From an uncultured Clostridia bacterium (GTDB taxonomy: Bacteria > Bacillota > Clostridia > Oscillospirales > Ruminococcaceae), in contig CANRDI010000016.1 in the NCBI GenBank assembly GCA_947629335.1, forward strand, positions 1 to 42,803: DNA of 42,803 bases, given 5' to 3'. Of this stretch, positions 24,557 to 33,592 are shown in pieces (position 1 is the stretch's first letter; each line of letters opens with the position of its first letter). A program made the translations under genes and the position numbers. Under the pieces are notes generated by a model, which had not been told where the DNA came from, ran no database searches, and saw nothing but the letters and a program-made list of their open reading frames with translations.

Positions 24557-25275
24557 CAGGCGCTTCAAGCGCCTGGTACCGGCTTGCGCCTGAAGGCGCA
24601 TTGAATGGTCTGGCAACCGCATCTCATTCACAAGCAGCCGCTTAAGCGGCTGCTTTTTTGCCTCTTAGTTCTTGCTACCCGTAAACGGGTCTATATACTC
24701 TTTCAACGTTAATTGGTCATTCGCTATGTCCTCTGCCAATTGATTGCGTATATACTCTTCTATCGCTTTTTTATTCTTTCCTACCGTATCTACGTAGTAC
24801 CAGCGTTATTCGCCGCAGGCGAATAATGCGTGCACACAAAAGTGTCGGTTTCCATACTTGTACTTCAAATTCGCGTGCCTGTCAAATATCATCAACGAAC
24901 TTTTTCCTTTCAGGTATCCCATAAAACTTGCTACACTTATGTTCGGCGGTATTTCTACTAACATATGTATATGGTCCGGACACGCTTCTGCTTCTATTAT
25001 GTTTACTTTCTTCTGCTCACATAACTGCCGCAAAATTTTCCCTATGTCCGCTTTTAGCTGTCCATATATTACTTGCCTACGATATTTTGGTGCAAACACT
25101 ATATGGTACTTGCAATTCCACTTAGAATGTGATAAACTATGATTGTCAAGCATTTGACATCCTCCTTTGTTTCTTAGATGTGGTCGCCAAACCTACACCT
25201 ATTATATCACAAGAGGATCTTTTTTTCCTTTTATCTAAAGATTTTTATTCCACCGCTTCAAGCGGTGGCTTTTTC
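24557..25275 (-). mobile_element. IS200/IS605-type insertion inside parB
   Basis: The element carries only a tnpA gene. Its edge on the tnpA 5' side has the hairpin CCACCGCTTCAAGCGGTGG (25252-25270). Beyond the tnpA stop lie AAGCAGCCGCTTAAGCGGCTGCTT-type (about 24632-24655), TGCGCCtgaaGGCGCA (24585-24600) and CAGGCGCTTCAAGCGCCTG (24557-24575) palindromes. Subterminal hairpins without inverted terminal repeats are typical of this single-strand transposing family. The exact ends are uncertain within about 30 bp because the interrupted parB is itself decayed. Confidence 0.75.
24665..25153 (-). pseudogene. tnpA: IS200/IS605 transposase TnpA with a stop-bearing palindrome
   Basis: A Y1 transposase: NCKYHIVFAPKYRRQVIYG, the HUH motif in CPDHIHMLVEIPP, and FMGYLKGKSSLMIFDRH. 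The frame then reaches CVHALFACGE and a TAA (24806-24808), created by the palindrome TTATTCGCC-GCA-GGCGAATAA at 24806-24826. In the same frame beyond the stop it continues WYYVDTVGKNKKAIEEYI to GSKN, the usual ending with the catalytic Tyr region. Without the palindromic insertion the protein would be normal. AGGAGG precedes the ATG at 25153. Confidence 0.82.
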
Positions 25276-25478
25276 ACGCTGAAGCTACAATAAAGGCAGG
25301 GACTTGTTCAGTCCCTGCTTTCCTTGCGACGTGTAAGCGGCGGTGTCCGCTTATGACCTCGTATTCGTCTGTGTTTTCTATTGGTCGGACGATCAGCGGG
25401 GATAAAATCCCGACCGTCTGTACGCTTTCAATCAGCGCGTTCATTTCGTCATCGTCCTTTACCTTGAACGGATGCCCC

Positions 25479-26906
25479 TCAAAGGGGCGTAATTTTTCGA
25501 CCGGAAGATTGACCGGTTTGTTTCTTGTATTTTTCATATTTTCTGCTCCTCTCTAAATATCTCGCACGGGCTTTTCGTTCCAGATCATGCTCCTGTTTTA
25601 ATAATTCATACAAGTGCGGAGATTTTTCTAAAATCCTCTCCGCACGGTGAAGCCGCTCCCGGACGGGCTTCATCTGTTTGGAAACCGCCTTGCGGCGTTC
25701 CTTGTTCTGCGACTGCTCCTCCGGGGATTTCGGGCGGCGAATTCGGTTGCTGATATGGCTTCGTTCTTCTTCCAAACCGGACAACTCTGCTTTACTCCCG
25801 TCCAGATTGGCTTGCAGATCAGAAACCGTGTGAATGCCGTTCTCTCGCAGAAAGCGATAGTCGGCGATCATCTCTTTTACATCCCTTTCCGCCGCCCGCA
25901 GATCCGGCGACAGCAGCATCACGTCGACAAGCTCGGCTGCTATTTGAATGACCGTTATGACAAGATAAAACAGCGTATCTATCAAAACGGTAGCGGCGTC
26001 ATAGCTGTGGTCGATGGCAAAATCCAGCTTCCGCAGTTCTTCTTCAAGCGGAAACCTTTTCGGGCGGTAAGGCGGTCGATACTCCAATGTGAACCGCCGA
26101 AACCGATTGACCGCATTTTCGTCCAACTGCTTTTGTACTGCTTCTTTCATAAATCCGAGACTGCCGAGCCGGACGGCTCGCTCCCAATGCTTGGCTTAGA
26201 CCGAAAAGCGTACCGGGTCGAGCGTGTATCCCAGCGCATGAAGCTGGCTTTCAAATTCTCTCTGACTGGTCGCAAAGGACAGGCAGTATTCCACGTCCTC
26301 CCGCAGATAATCCCGATGGGTTTTCCTGCCCGCCTTGTGCGCCCAGTATTCCTTTTTCTTGCCCTTACTGTAAAACTCGCTGTTTTCCAGTACCGAAAGA
26401 CCGTGTTCCCGGCATACGGCGTCGGAAATCTCCCGCAGCCGGATATGGTCACGGATATGATTTTCAAACTTCCTGCCGGTCTGAAAGGAAACCGAATTAA
26501 TAACAAAGTGATTATGCAGGTTATCCGTATTCAAATGTGTGGTAACGACGACCTCGTATTTATCACCCCACATCTTTCGTGCGGTTTCCACGCCGATTTT
26601 GTGCGCTTCTTCCGGCGTGGCCTCGCCCGATACAAAGCTCTGATATCCGTGATACGCCACATTGCCGCCGAGTTTCCCGAACCGACGCTTGGTCGCCATC
26701 ATACACTGATACGCTCGCTGCTTTTGGCAGTTGATTCCCGTGACATACACAGTTAAATCGGTCTTTTTGTCGTTTTCCACATAGCGGAGCGTGTCCCACA
26801 AATCCTCATCCAAAAATCGCTTGTCGGTGGTCTGGTCGGGATTTTCGGCGTAGTCGATGACCTCTTTTAATCGGGTCTTGACGGGCCAGAAGCCGGTACT
26901 TGCCAC
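25479..26906 (-). pseudogene. MobA/VirD2-type relaxase with an internal stop
   Basis: The N-terminal half (26906-26196, GTG start behind GGAGGTGGCAGC) is a relaxase/mobilisation nuclease domain: IDYAENPDQTTDKR, YHGYQSFVSGEATPEEAHKI and the metal-binding HLNTDNLHNHFVINSV. An in-frame TAA after DPVRFSV (26196-26198) interrupts it. The same frame continues AKHWERAVRLGSLGFMKEAV through a coiled-coil C-terminal region (to 25479) ending SGRKITPL. Only one codon is at fault, so the break is either recent or read through; the N-terminal fragment keeps all catalytic histidines. It overlaps mobC by 40 nt. Confidence 0.85.
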
Positions 26907-27226
26907 GCTGCCACCTCCAGTATAATGTCTTTTCTTGGCTGCTTCGGCGTGTCGATCAGTTCGGCATGGATTTCATCGAACAGTTTCAGCGCCGCCGCTT
27001 CGGTTTCGGGAGAAAGTTCCCGGTTCAAAAGCTTGTACAGCTTGCCATAGAAATCAAAAAAGGCGCTCGGCTGTACCGCTTTCGGCACATAGCCCAGCGC
27101 CCGTTTGACCACATATTTGCTGACGGACAGACCGCACGATTTGGCGATTCGGCAGACAGTTTCCTTTTCCTTTGGCTTGACCCGAAGTTCGATCCGGGCA
27201 AGTTTTTCTTTTTCATTTCGGTTCAT
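26867..27226 (-). CDS. Mobilisation protein MobC-like
   Basis: A 119-residue relaxosome accessory protein. A ribbon-helix-helix-like N-terminus (RIELRVKPKEKETVCRIAKS, CGLSVSKYVVKRALGYVP) is followed by the MobC tail region (YGKLYKLLNRELSPETEAAA). Such proteins bind near oriT and help the relaxase. It directly precedes the relaxase with a 40-nt overlap and is intact. Confidence 0.8.
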   Translation of the reverse strand: MNRNEKEKLARIELRVKPKEKETVCRIAKSCGLSVSKYVVKRALGYVPKAVQPSAFFDFYGKLYKLLNRELSPETEAAALKLFDEIHAELIDTPKQPRKDIILEVAAWQVPASGPSRPD

Positions 27227-27531
27227 ATAATCAATCCTTTCATAATGGGGTATTAGGGGCTATGCCCCTAAAGGGGAACAGGCGGCGATTCCGCCGTCTG
27301 TTCAGATGGGAACTTGCCGTACAAGTTTCCTGCTTGTTACGGTGTGAGACGCACGCTGTGGGACGTAGAAAAAACGGCTCTCCGATACCGTGATTTCGGC
27401 GCATCTCTCCGCCGCACGATATGAAAAACCGCTTTCTTTTCCACAAATGCACATCTCACCGATAGTGCCACTTTGATGCCGCACTGTATGGATTTTTTCT
27501 TGCCGTGACGCCAAAATAGCCTTGTTTGTCG
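27227..27531. other. Non-coding region upstream of mobC, probable oriT
   Basis: About 300 bp without a gene between parR and mobC. It contains an 11-bp stem (AACAGGCGGCG attc CGCCGTCTGTT, 27277-27302, one G-U pair) and a GGGGC/GCCCC palindrome near 27255-27267. The position before mobC and the relaxase is where oriT normally lies in mobilisable elements. The nick site cannot be named from sequence alone. Confidence 0.4.
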
Positions 27532-27867
27532 TCAGCCGAACAGCTCCAAATCATCAAGAACGCTTCGTTCATTTTCAGCCCGTTCCTCGTCGGTCAAACT
27601 CGGAACAGCGCTCTGTGCCTGCATCGGTCGCTCCGAAACAATGACGGCGTTCTGTAATTCTTCCCGGATAATGCACCGTATCTGCTCGGCAGTCAGCGCA
27701 TCGCCGTCTGTCCCGTCAAGTTCTTTACCAACAGCGGCGATGATGAATTTGTTTATCGAGCCATATTGCTTTCGGTCGAGCGACAGCAGCCTTTCGGCAA
27801 TTTGTCGCTGACGCTTGTCGGCGAAATCAAAGCGTATATCCAGCCGATAAACTTTGCCGCCGTTCAT
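27532..27867 (-). CDS. ParR-like centromere-binding protein
   Basis: A 111-residue protein starting 4 nt inside the parM end (ATGA overlap), with GAGGCGAGG as ribosome binding site. The N-terminal half (YRLDIRFDFADKRQRQIAER, LLSLDRKQYGSINKFIIAAV) fits a ribbon-helix-helix DNA-binding protein of the ParR/StbB kind. The C-terminal half is acidic (LTDEERAENERSVLDDLELF) and may contact the ParM filament. It is intact, but its ParM partner is broken. Confidence 0.7.
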   Translation of the reverse strand: MNGGKVYRLDIRFDFADKRQRQIAERLLSLDRKQYGSINKFIIAAVGKELDGTDGDALTAEQIRCIIREELQNAVIVSERPMQAQSAVPSLTDEERAENERSVLDDLELFG

Positions 27868-28786
27868 ATCCTCGCCTCGGCTTTGATCTGTGCTTCCGCC
27901 AGATATTCATACCCCTTTGCGGCGGCGCAGATATCCTCCACGAATTTCACCCGGTCTGCGTTGAACCGATAGAAGTTCCTGACAAGACACCCGCCTCCGC
28001 CCGTGATATACAGCATCATCGTGTTTTCGTCATAGCCGTGTTCCCGCAGTCTGCGGAAAATATCCCGCACATATTCGGCGGCAACGCTCTTGATGATCTT
28101 CAAATCGGCGGGCCCAATATTTGCTGTGCCAGTAATCAACACCTCGTCGATAATGGCGTCGCTTAACTTCCGCTGCGTTTTCTGCATAAAGACCTCCCGT
28201 ACGGAGAGGGTTCATTGATACGTTCCGAATTTCTCGGTGAACATTTTCCCTGCTGCGGCTTTACGTGGATCATATAAAGCATGTTCATCGTGCCGTTGCC
28301 GATGTCGGCAATCAGGTTCACTCCTTTCAGCGTTGAGGCAAAGCTCGCAATGGCGAAATACCCCTGCAGGTAGATGCGGACGTCGTCAATATAGAGGTGG
28401 TAGCCGGTTTTCCTGTAAACAAAATCCACTTCTGCGTTCTGCATCAGATATGCCCTGAAGTCCGCCTTCTGTCCGCTTGTCCACGTCAGCGGAAGCCCTG
28501 CGGCGATTACAATATGCGCCTCGGTAGGATTTTTGGCTTTAAGCTTCTTGGCAATTGCCGCAAGGGTGAGGATATAATAGTCCTCATCCTTGATCTTATC
28601 CGGGTCAAATTCCTTGTGTCCTTCTCCGATCAGATAATACTTATCGTTGCAGACAAGCATATCCGATGTAAACAGCGGCTCGGCGTCATAGGCGCAGACG
28701 CCTGTCGGGAAACAGCAGTTTGCAGTTTTCATATTGCCGTATCCGTGGTCGATCCCGATGATTTTTGTGTTGTTGATGGTTTTCAT
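27864..28786 (-). pseudogene. ParM/StbA actin-like partition ATPase, broken
   Basis: The N-terminal 185 codons are intact: IIGIDHGYGNMKTANC (phosphate 1 loop), YLIGEGHKEF, and LIADIGNGTMNML (phosphate 2 loop). Near 28238 an A is missing in GGAAAATG, which sends translation into RNSERINEPSPYG. In the proper frame the gene reads KMFTEKFGTYQ, meets a TGA, then continues VREVFMQKTQRKLSDAIIDE to TGGGGCLVRNFYRF (adenosine loop) and the end at 27864. With one frameshift and one nonsense codon, the plasmid-type segregation system is inactive. Confidence 0.85.
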
Positions 28787-28840
28787 AATACTTTTCCTTC
28801 TTTCTTCCCGTCTTTCCGGGACGTCGTTTTTTATTGGTTT

Positions 28841-29101
28841 TTAATGACCTGTTTTGTTCTGCCATAAAATGTCCGCATACAGTTCCTTTTCGGCTGGCAG
28901 CACCGCATTGAGAAAATAGTTGCGGTAGACGCCGTACCGTGAAATGAGCTGTACGCATTTTGTTTCTTCACCGTCGTCCAACAGCAGGCAGTTGCCGTCC
29001 ACGCAGTTGCAGCACTTTTTGCGGGCAAGCGCTCTGACTTTTGCCGACTGCTTTGCGTTTAGCTTCAGAACCATACTCCGTTCATTTTGAAATTTGGACA
29101 T
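28841..29101 (-). CDS. Cysteine-rich VLP-type protein
   Basis: An 86-residue protein with the Cys-rich pattern KKCCNCVDGNCLLLDDGEETKC and the conserved ending YFLNAVLPAEKELYADILWQ, found in many mobile elements of Firmicutes (Cys-rich VLP family). The cysteines suggest a small zinc or iron-sulfur site; function unknown. Codon 1 is placed at 29101 (MSKFQNERS), since the 35 codons upstream are unlike the family. It is transcribed with the parM-parR-mob genes. Confidence 0.65.
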   Translation of the reverse strand: MSKFQNERSMVLKLNAKQSAKVRALARKKCCNCVDGNCLLLDDGEETKCVQLISRYGVYRNYFLNAVLPAEKELYADILWQNKTGH

Positions 29102-29227
29102 CAAAAAGCCGCCGAGTGCGACCTCGACGGCTTGATGACTGCCTTCTGTATATAATAACGGGAATCGGCGATTTTCTATGATATGGAGCAACAGGTGAAA
29201 CTGCAAAAACGAAACAACTGTGACCGA

Positions 29228-29256
29228 TTGATTTTATGCGTAATTTGTGATATAAT
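29228..29256 (+). promoter_or_regulatory. Promoter of the plus-strand island genes
   Basis: TTGATT (29228-29233), 17-nt spacer, TATAAT (29251-29256), about 95 nt before the DUF6076 gene. Confidence 0.6.
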
Positions 29257-29350
29257 TACCTTGACAAAAAAGAACAGAACAAATTTTTTTAAAAAGTACG
29301 ATATTTGGGACAATTCTTGTGCTATTATGAAGGCAAAGGAGCAAAGCAGG

Positions 29351-30293
29351 ATGATTTCTTCTTTTTTCACAGCCGATTACCGGAACGGCAGGGCGCGGTT
29401 CGGCGGCAAGCAGTATCCCGCCGGGGTGTTTGCCGTGCATCTGCTCAATCAGTTTTATGTGAACGATACCGCCGCACGAATCGCCGTATTCTGGGACAGT
29501 CTGCATTTCCATATCCTGCGGCAGCCGCAAAACGGATATCTGAACGTTTCCGAGTTTGTGAAAACCGGCGCAAACACGCTGGAAGCCGTAAAGACGCTGT
29601 CGAAGCTGCGCCCGTTTGACGGGGTGGATACGGAGGCGATACAAGAAACGACTGTTTCGCTGTTTACGGAAGAAATCGGGCAAGAGATTTGTGAATACTT
29701 TGCCGCAAAAGCGAAGCTCAGCCTGCTGCCGAAGGAGGAAATTGCCGTAGGCACGGCGCAAAGAATGATCGGTGACTTTTCAGAAACCGAGCAAAGGATA
29801 GCCGAAATCAAATCGATCCTGCGCTTCTTTGATACGCTTGCCGACCGGCTGGATTTTGACCGCTATTACAGTTTGATGCTGACCGATTTCTTTGAGGGAC
29901 TGCACTTCGGGCATTATCCCCGCAAATGTGAAATCTGCGGAAGGTATTTTCTCATGCAAAGCGCACGGCGGCAAAAGTATTGCTCTTATGGAATCGCACC
30001 GGAGCCATACCGTGGAAAGAGTATCTCCTGCCGCAAGTATGCCGCTGTGCTGAACCGAAAAGAAAAAGCAAAAAACGATCCGGTCAAAGCGATCTACGAT
30101 CTCCGCTGTGCTGCGATCCGCACCGAATGCGACCGGGGGAACGATTCCGAAGGAATTTGCCGAAGCCGCCAAACGGCTCGCCAAGGAGCATAAGCTGCGG
30201 ACATTGTCCAACGATTGCTATGCAAAAGAGCAGTATGAAAAAGACATGAGTCGGACGGCGCTGTATGCCGAAACGGACGGAAAGATGAAATGA
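29351..30293 (+). pseudogene. DUF6076 domain protein, frameshifted
   Basis: An approximately 314-codon gene typical of clostridial mobile elements. The start at 29351 follows AAAGGAG. The body is intact (YPAGVFAVHLLNQFYVND, LSKLRPFDGVDTEAIQE) and includes a zinc-knuckle-like CEICGRYFLMQSARRQKYC. At about 30137 a run of five Gs (CCGGGGGAACG) shifts the frame; in the frame one base off, the natural ending continues TIPKEFAEAAKRLAKEHKLR to DGKMK at 30293. Function unknown. The break removes the last about 50 residues only, so partial activity is possible. Confidence 0.7.
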
Positions 30294-30309
30294 GGAAGGA
30301 GGCGCGCCG

Positions 30310-31506
30310 GTGAAAAACAACCGCTGGATGAAAGATCTGTATCTGTACCGCATGAAGCCGGCGCCGCCGAAGCTAAATGATTTTCAGGAATATATCGCCC
30401 TGTACTTTTCCGAAAAGAATGAAAAGTATCTCGACTGGTTCCTGCATCATTATGAGCCCCGGCTCAACATGGTCATCATGCAGACCGTACAGGAGTATGC
30501 CATGCCGGGAAATTTTGCATATTTGAAGCAGGCGTATCTTTTCGGGATATGGAAGGCGCTGCAAAAATACGAGCCTTCCGCCGGCGTTCCGTTTCTCATT
30601 TTCAAGGCATACTATGTAAAGAATAAAATTGACGAATATATCTGCAAAATGCGGAAGGGCGCTTCCATGGGGAGCGTGGACGAATATCGCACCCTCAAAA
30701 AGGCGATGGCGCTGTTCGCCAAATGCGAGTACAAATTTGACGACGAAACGGTAACGAAAATAGTCGCCGAGATCGGTAAGAGCAGCAAGGCTGCCAAAGA
30801 AATCATCCGATGCGGAATCGACAGCACGCACTACACGGATTTTTACCGCCGGTACGCCGACGAGGATGGCGAAAGCACGGCGGAGGACGTAACGAAAGAC
30901 GATACCTCCAATCCCGAACGGCTGTATTTCAAGCAGTGGCAGACAGACGCTCTGTTTGACATCTATAAGAATCTGTATTACCGGGAGCGAAGCATGATTG
31001 CCGATCATCTCGGTTTTTGCCCGGAATGTTATGGAATTTACGAGCTTGGAAAAGACGAAGCCGGGAAATCGGTTAAGCTGCTCCGCAAAGGAAAAGCCTA
31101 CATTGACCTTGCCGCCGAGCATATTCTGTCCTCGCCTGACACCGCCATTCGCATCGTAAACGGCGCATACGAAAAGATGCTGATTGAGCTTGCCATAGAC
31201 GGCTATTTCCATATCGTAGAACTCAGGCGGAAGAAAAAGACGAAAACAAAAATCGTCTACGAATACTGCGCCGATCACAATAACGACTGGGGCGAGTTTC
31301 GCTACACACCGAGCGACGACGATTACGAAGTCACCCGCTACGTTTACGCCGACAAAAAAGGCGGCTCTTCTTTACCGCCGGCGACTGGATCGTCCGGCAA
31401 TCCGCAAAAGAGAAGTTTCCGCAAGCGGGCGTCATTCCGGTCACAAAAATATAGCTATAAAACGCAAAAAAGCCCCGTACGAAATGCAGGAAATCTGCAA
31501 TTGTGA
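30310..31506 (+). CDS. Sigma-70-like factor of the mobile element, altered C-terminus
   Basis: A 398-codon frame with GGAGG upstream. Residues 60-125 resemble sigma region 2 (FAYLKQAYLFGIWKALQKYE, VPFLIFKAYYVKNKIDEYIC), and later parts resemble regions 3/4 (YRERSMIADHLGFCPECYGI). Such proteins are annotated as sigma-factor-like in TnpX-type islands. From about 31355 the frame appears shifted: one register away the sequence reads RLFFTAGDWIVRQSAKEKF and ends PVTKI at 31454, which looks like the original tail. The present product would end in an unrelated Ser/Lys-rich stretch. Promoter recognition is not inferable. Confidence 0.6.
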   Translation: MKNNRWMKDLYLYRMKPAPPKLNDFQEYIALYFSEKNEKYLDWFLHHYEPRLNMVIMQTVQEYAMPGNFAYLKQAYLFGIWKALQKYEPSAGVPFLIFKAYYVKNKIDEYICKMRKGASMGSVDEYRTLKKAMALFAKCEYKFDDETVTKIVAEIGKSSKAAKEIIRCGIDSTHYTDFYRRYADEDGESTAEDVTKDDTSNPERLYFKQWQTDALFDIYKNLYYRERSMIADHLGFCPECYGIYELGKDEAGKSVKLLRKGKAYIDLAAEHILSSPDTAIRIVNGAYEKMLIELAIDGYFHIVELRRKKKTKTKIVYEYCADHNNDWGEFRYTPSDDDYEVTRYVYADKKGGSSLPPATGSSGNPQKRSFRKRASFRSQKYSYKTQKSPVRNAGNLQL

Positions 31507-31645
31507 GGAGCTTTGCTGTGCCAATCGGCACATTCGATTTACGATGCGGTTTTGCCTAAAATGAGACTGACGATTGACAGTCATACATTTCGGATAAACT
31601 AAAAATACAAATTATCCGGAGGTAAATCAAATTAAAGGACATTTT

Positions 31646-32473
31646 TTGACAAGTGAAGGAATCCAAAAGTTCCGTGGATATTTGCGGGAGGGAGAAAAGA
31701 GCGAGAACACGATCGGAAAATATATCCGTGACGTAACGGTCTTTTGGGAAGTCTGCAATGGCGAGATCACAAAAGATACCGTTATCGCTTACAAACAGAG
31801 TCTAATCAACGACGGTTACGCCATCCTCAGCGTCAATTTTGTCTTGGCAAACTGAACAACTTGTTTGCGTTTTTAGGCTGGCATGACTGCCGGGTGAAAG
31901 CCTTAAAACTCCAGCGACAGGTCTTTTGCCCGGAGGAAAAGGAACTAACAAAGGCCGAGTACGAACGCCTTTGCCGGGCGGCGCAGCAAAAGCACAACGA
32001 GCGCTTGAACCTTATTTTACAAACGATTTGCGGGACGGGCATTCGGGTCAGCGAGTTGCAATTTATCACTGTCGAAGCAATCAAAAACGGCAAAGCGGTC
32101 GTATCCCTCAAGGGCAAGACAAGAACCGTCTTTCTCGTCAATCCCCTACAATAAGGAACTGCTCCGCTATATCGCAGAGCAGAAAATACAGTCGGGCGCG
32201 GTTTTCATCACCCGCACCGGCAAGCCTATGAGCCGGACAAACATCTGGCGGGAGATGAAGGGTTTTTGTGAGGAAGCCGGGGTCAATCCGCAAAAGGTCT
32301 TTCCCCACAATCTGAAGCACTTATTTGCACGGGTGTTTTACGGCATTGAAAAAGACATTGCAGAACTCGCCGACATTCTCGGTCACAGCAGTATCAACAC
32401 AACCCGCATCTACATAATCTCCACCGGCTTTGAACACCGGCAGCGGATGGAGCGCATACGACTGATTCTGTAA
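31646..32473 (+). pseudogene. Tyrosine recombinase/integrase, broken
   Basis: Three frame segments form one integrase: an N-terminal SAM-like domain (31646-31850, GIQKFRGYLREGEKSENTI, TTG start behind AAAGGAC), a middle part (about 31848-32135, GTGIRVSELQFITVEAI with catalytic Arg I), and a C-terminal part (about 32140-32473, FPHNLKHLFARVFYGIEKDI, LADILGHSSINTTRIYIIST with the Tyr). Frameshifts lie near 31850 and 32138. In the HxLRH box the second catalytic arginine is lysine (HNLKH), a further defect. It is followed by palindromes at 32503-32521 and 32753-32794. Confidence 0.82.
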
Positions 32474-32596
32474 CAAAAAAATGGGTCGACGGCAAGTCAG
32501 CGACATAATCCGCATTATGTTGTAAACATCGGCTGAGAAAAACGGCTGCCAACCATTTAAATAAGTCGTTACCTTCAAAAATGGGTGCAAAAACTC

Positions 32597-32628
32597 AAGC
32601 CTTTTCTTGCTCGTTTTTGAAAAGGCTT
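32597..32628 (+). terminator. Terminator after the integrase
   Basis: AAGCCTTTTC (32597-32606) pairs with GAAAAGGCTT (32619-32628), followed by TTTCG. Confidence 0.7.
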
Positions 32629-32688
32629 TTTCGTGCTATTATATTTTCGACAATTTCCTTACAAATCATACTTTTTTTTCGAAACATA

Positions 32689-32717
32689 TTGTAAAACGAC
32701 CTGATTTGTGCTATAAT
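32689..32717 (+). promoter_or_regulatory. Promoter of the membrane-protein gene
   Basis: TTGTAA (32689-32694), 17-nt spacer, TATAAT (32712-32717). The transcript would begin near 32724, so the 19-bp palindrome lies in its leader. Confidence 0.6.
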
Positions 32718-32752
32718 TCTATATGTAAAATTGGATTTATTGCAGTCTATTA

Positions 32753-32794
32753 CTGATTACTGCAACATAATACGGATTATGTTGCAGTAATCAG
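32753..32794. repeat. Perfect 19-bp palindrome with 4-nt centre
   Basis: CTGATTACTGCAACATAAT (32753-32771), ACGG, ATTATGTTGCAGTAATCAG (32776-32794). The inner part matches the palindrome at 32504-32521 (ACATAAT-ccgc-ATTATGT). It may be a recombination site of the adjacent tyrosine recombinase, an operator, or an RNA hairpin in the leader of the gene at 32866. Confidence 0.8.
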
Positions 32795-32865
32795 ATGCAT
32801 ACGTAAATAATGGCAAAGCAAATTTAGCCTGCAAATAAAATCATTTCATAGGCAGAGGATTACTG

Positions 32866-33579
32866 ATGGATATAAATAATATTTTGCCATATTTTCAACT
32901 GGCGGCCAGTGTATCAACAACATTGACAATATTGATTACAGCGCTTATTTTTCTTTTTCAGCGACGAAGGGAAATAAAGGTGGAATCAATTAAGGCAGGA
33001 ACCAATATTGAACAAATTGTCATTCAATGGTCGTATGTTGATATGGTCATAAAAAGCTCTTTCCCAAAAGAGCATTCATTGCTTATAAATAAAGAGCTAA
33101 AATCGATGTGCCTATTTGAACAGTCCGAAAAGAAAAAGGTTTTTACCGCAGAAGAAATTAAAACCATAGGAAAGATTTTTATTGTTAACAATTTTAACGG
33201 AAATGAAATAGGTCCGCCGACTTTATTGTATAAAGTCAAACGAAATTCGGTTAAAAAGGCTAATGCACGCTATCCAAAAATTGTTTTGGATACAGTTGGG
33301 AGAGTAGACGGCGACGAGTATATTCATACTTTCCATAGAATTTTAGTGGATACGCTAAATAAAATCGAAACCTTGAGTTCTATGATTTACCTTAATGTCG
33401 CCGATGAATATACAGCATATTCGCTTTTAGGAGATAGCTTTTTAGGATTTATCAAACTGATGTATTACTATATTGCAACTATAAATGCAGATTCAAAAGT
33501 TGGTAAGAAAAAGCTATCCTATACGATTGCCATATTTAACAAATGGAAAAAGAGGAAAATAAAAGAGATAAAAAAATAA
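32866..33579 (+). CDS. Hypothetical single-pass membrane protein
   Basis: A 237-residue protein of unrecognised family. One N-terminal membrane helix (about 10-32, FQLAASVSTTLTILITALIF) is followed by a basic RRREIK and a cytosolic mainly helical domain (KAGTNIEQIVIQWSYVDMVI, RYPKIVLDTVGRVDGDEYIH). It ends in a very basic tail (KWKKRKIKEIKK). The gene is more AT-rich than the island genes to its left, suggesting a separate origin. It has its own promoter and a hairpin in the leader. It lies between the integrase and a broken ligase, so it is cargo. Confidence 0.7.
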   Translation: MDINNILPYFQLAASVSTTLTILITALIFLFQRRREIKVESIKAGTNIEQIVIQWSYVDMVIKSSFPKEHSLLINKELKSMCLFEQSEKKKVFTAEEIKTIGKIFIVNNFNGNEIGPPTLLYKVKRNSVKKANARYPKIVLDTVGRVDGDEYIHTFHRILVDTLNKIETLSSMIYLNVADEYTAYSLLGDSFLGFIKLMYYYIATINADSKVGKKKLSYTIAIFNKWKKRKIKEIKK

Positions 33580-33592
33580 AGGAGATCTACTC

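Larger units (their letters stand above)
23923..25537 (-). pseudogene. ParB-family partition protein, split by an IS and frameshifted
   Basis: The N-terminal part (25537 down to about 25277) reads LPVEKLRPFEGHPFKVKDDDEM and SGHRRLHVARKAGTEQVPAF, the ParB nuclease-like core. It is interrupted by an IS200-type element. The frame resumes near 24530 with FDYAIDRNKAAVMLVDSNLH, then REHILPSEKAFAYKMKYDAI. A frameshift near 24410 moves it to QLETKRKSDEVLGADSGESR, then AQVQRYIRLTYLIPEFLEKM and the C-terminus ending FLILQKNWDER. The start codon lies inside the relaxase 3' end (about 59 nt overlap). It probably served maintenance or replication of the mobile element and is now non-functional. Confidence 0.82.
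32474..32865. other. Non-coding stretch with palindromes, terminator and promoter
   Basis: No gene. It contains an ACATAAT-ccgc-ATTATGT palindrome (32504-32521), a terminator (32597-32628), a promoter (32689-32717) and a 19-bp perfect palindrome (32753-32794), each listed or discussed separately. Confidence 0.6.

Noticed and set aside
25647-26756. 369-codon frame opposite the relaxase
   Set aside because: Antisense of the relaxase coding sequence; no domain or start signal.
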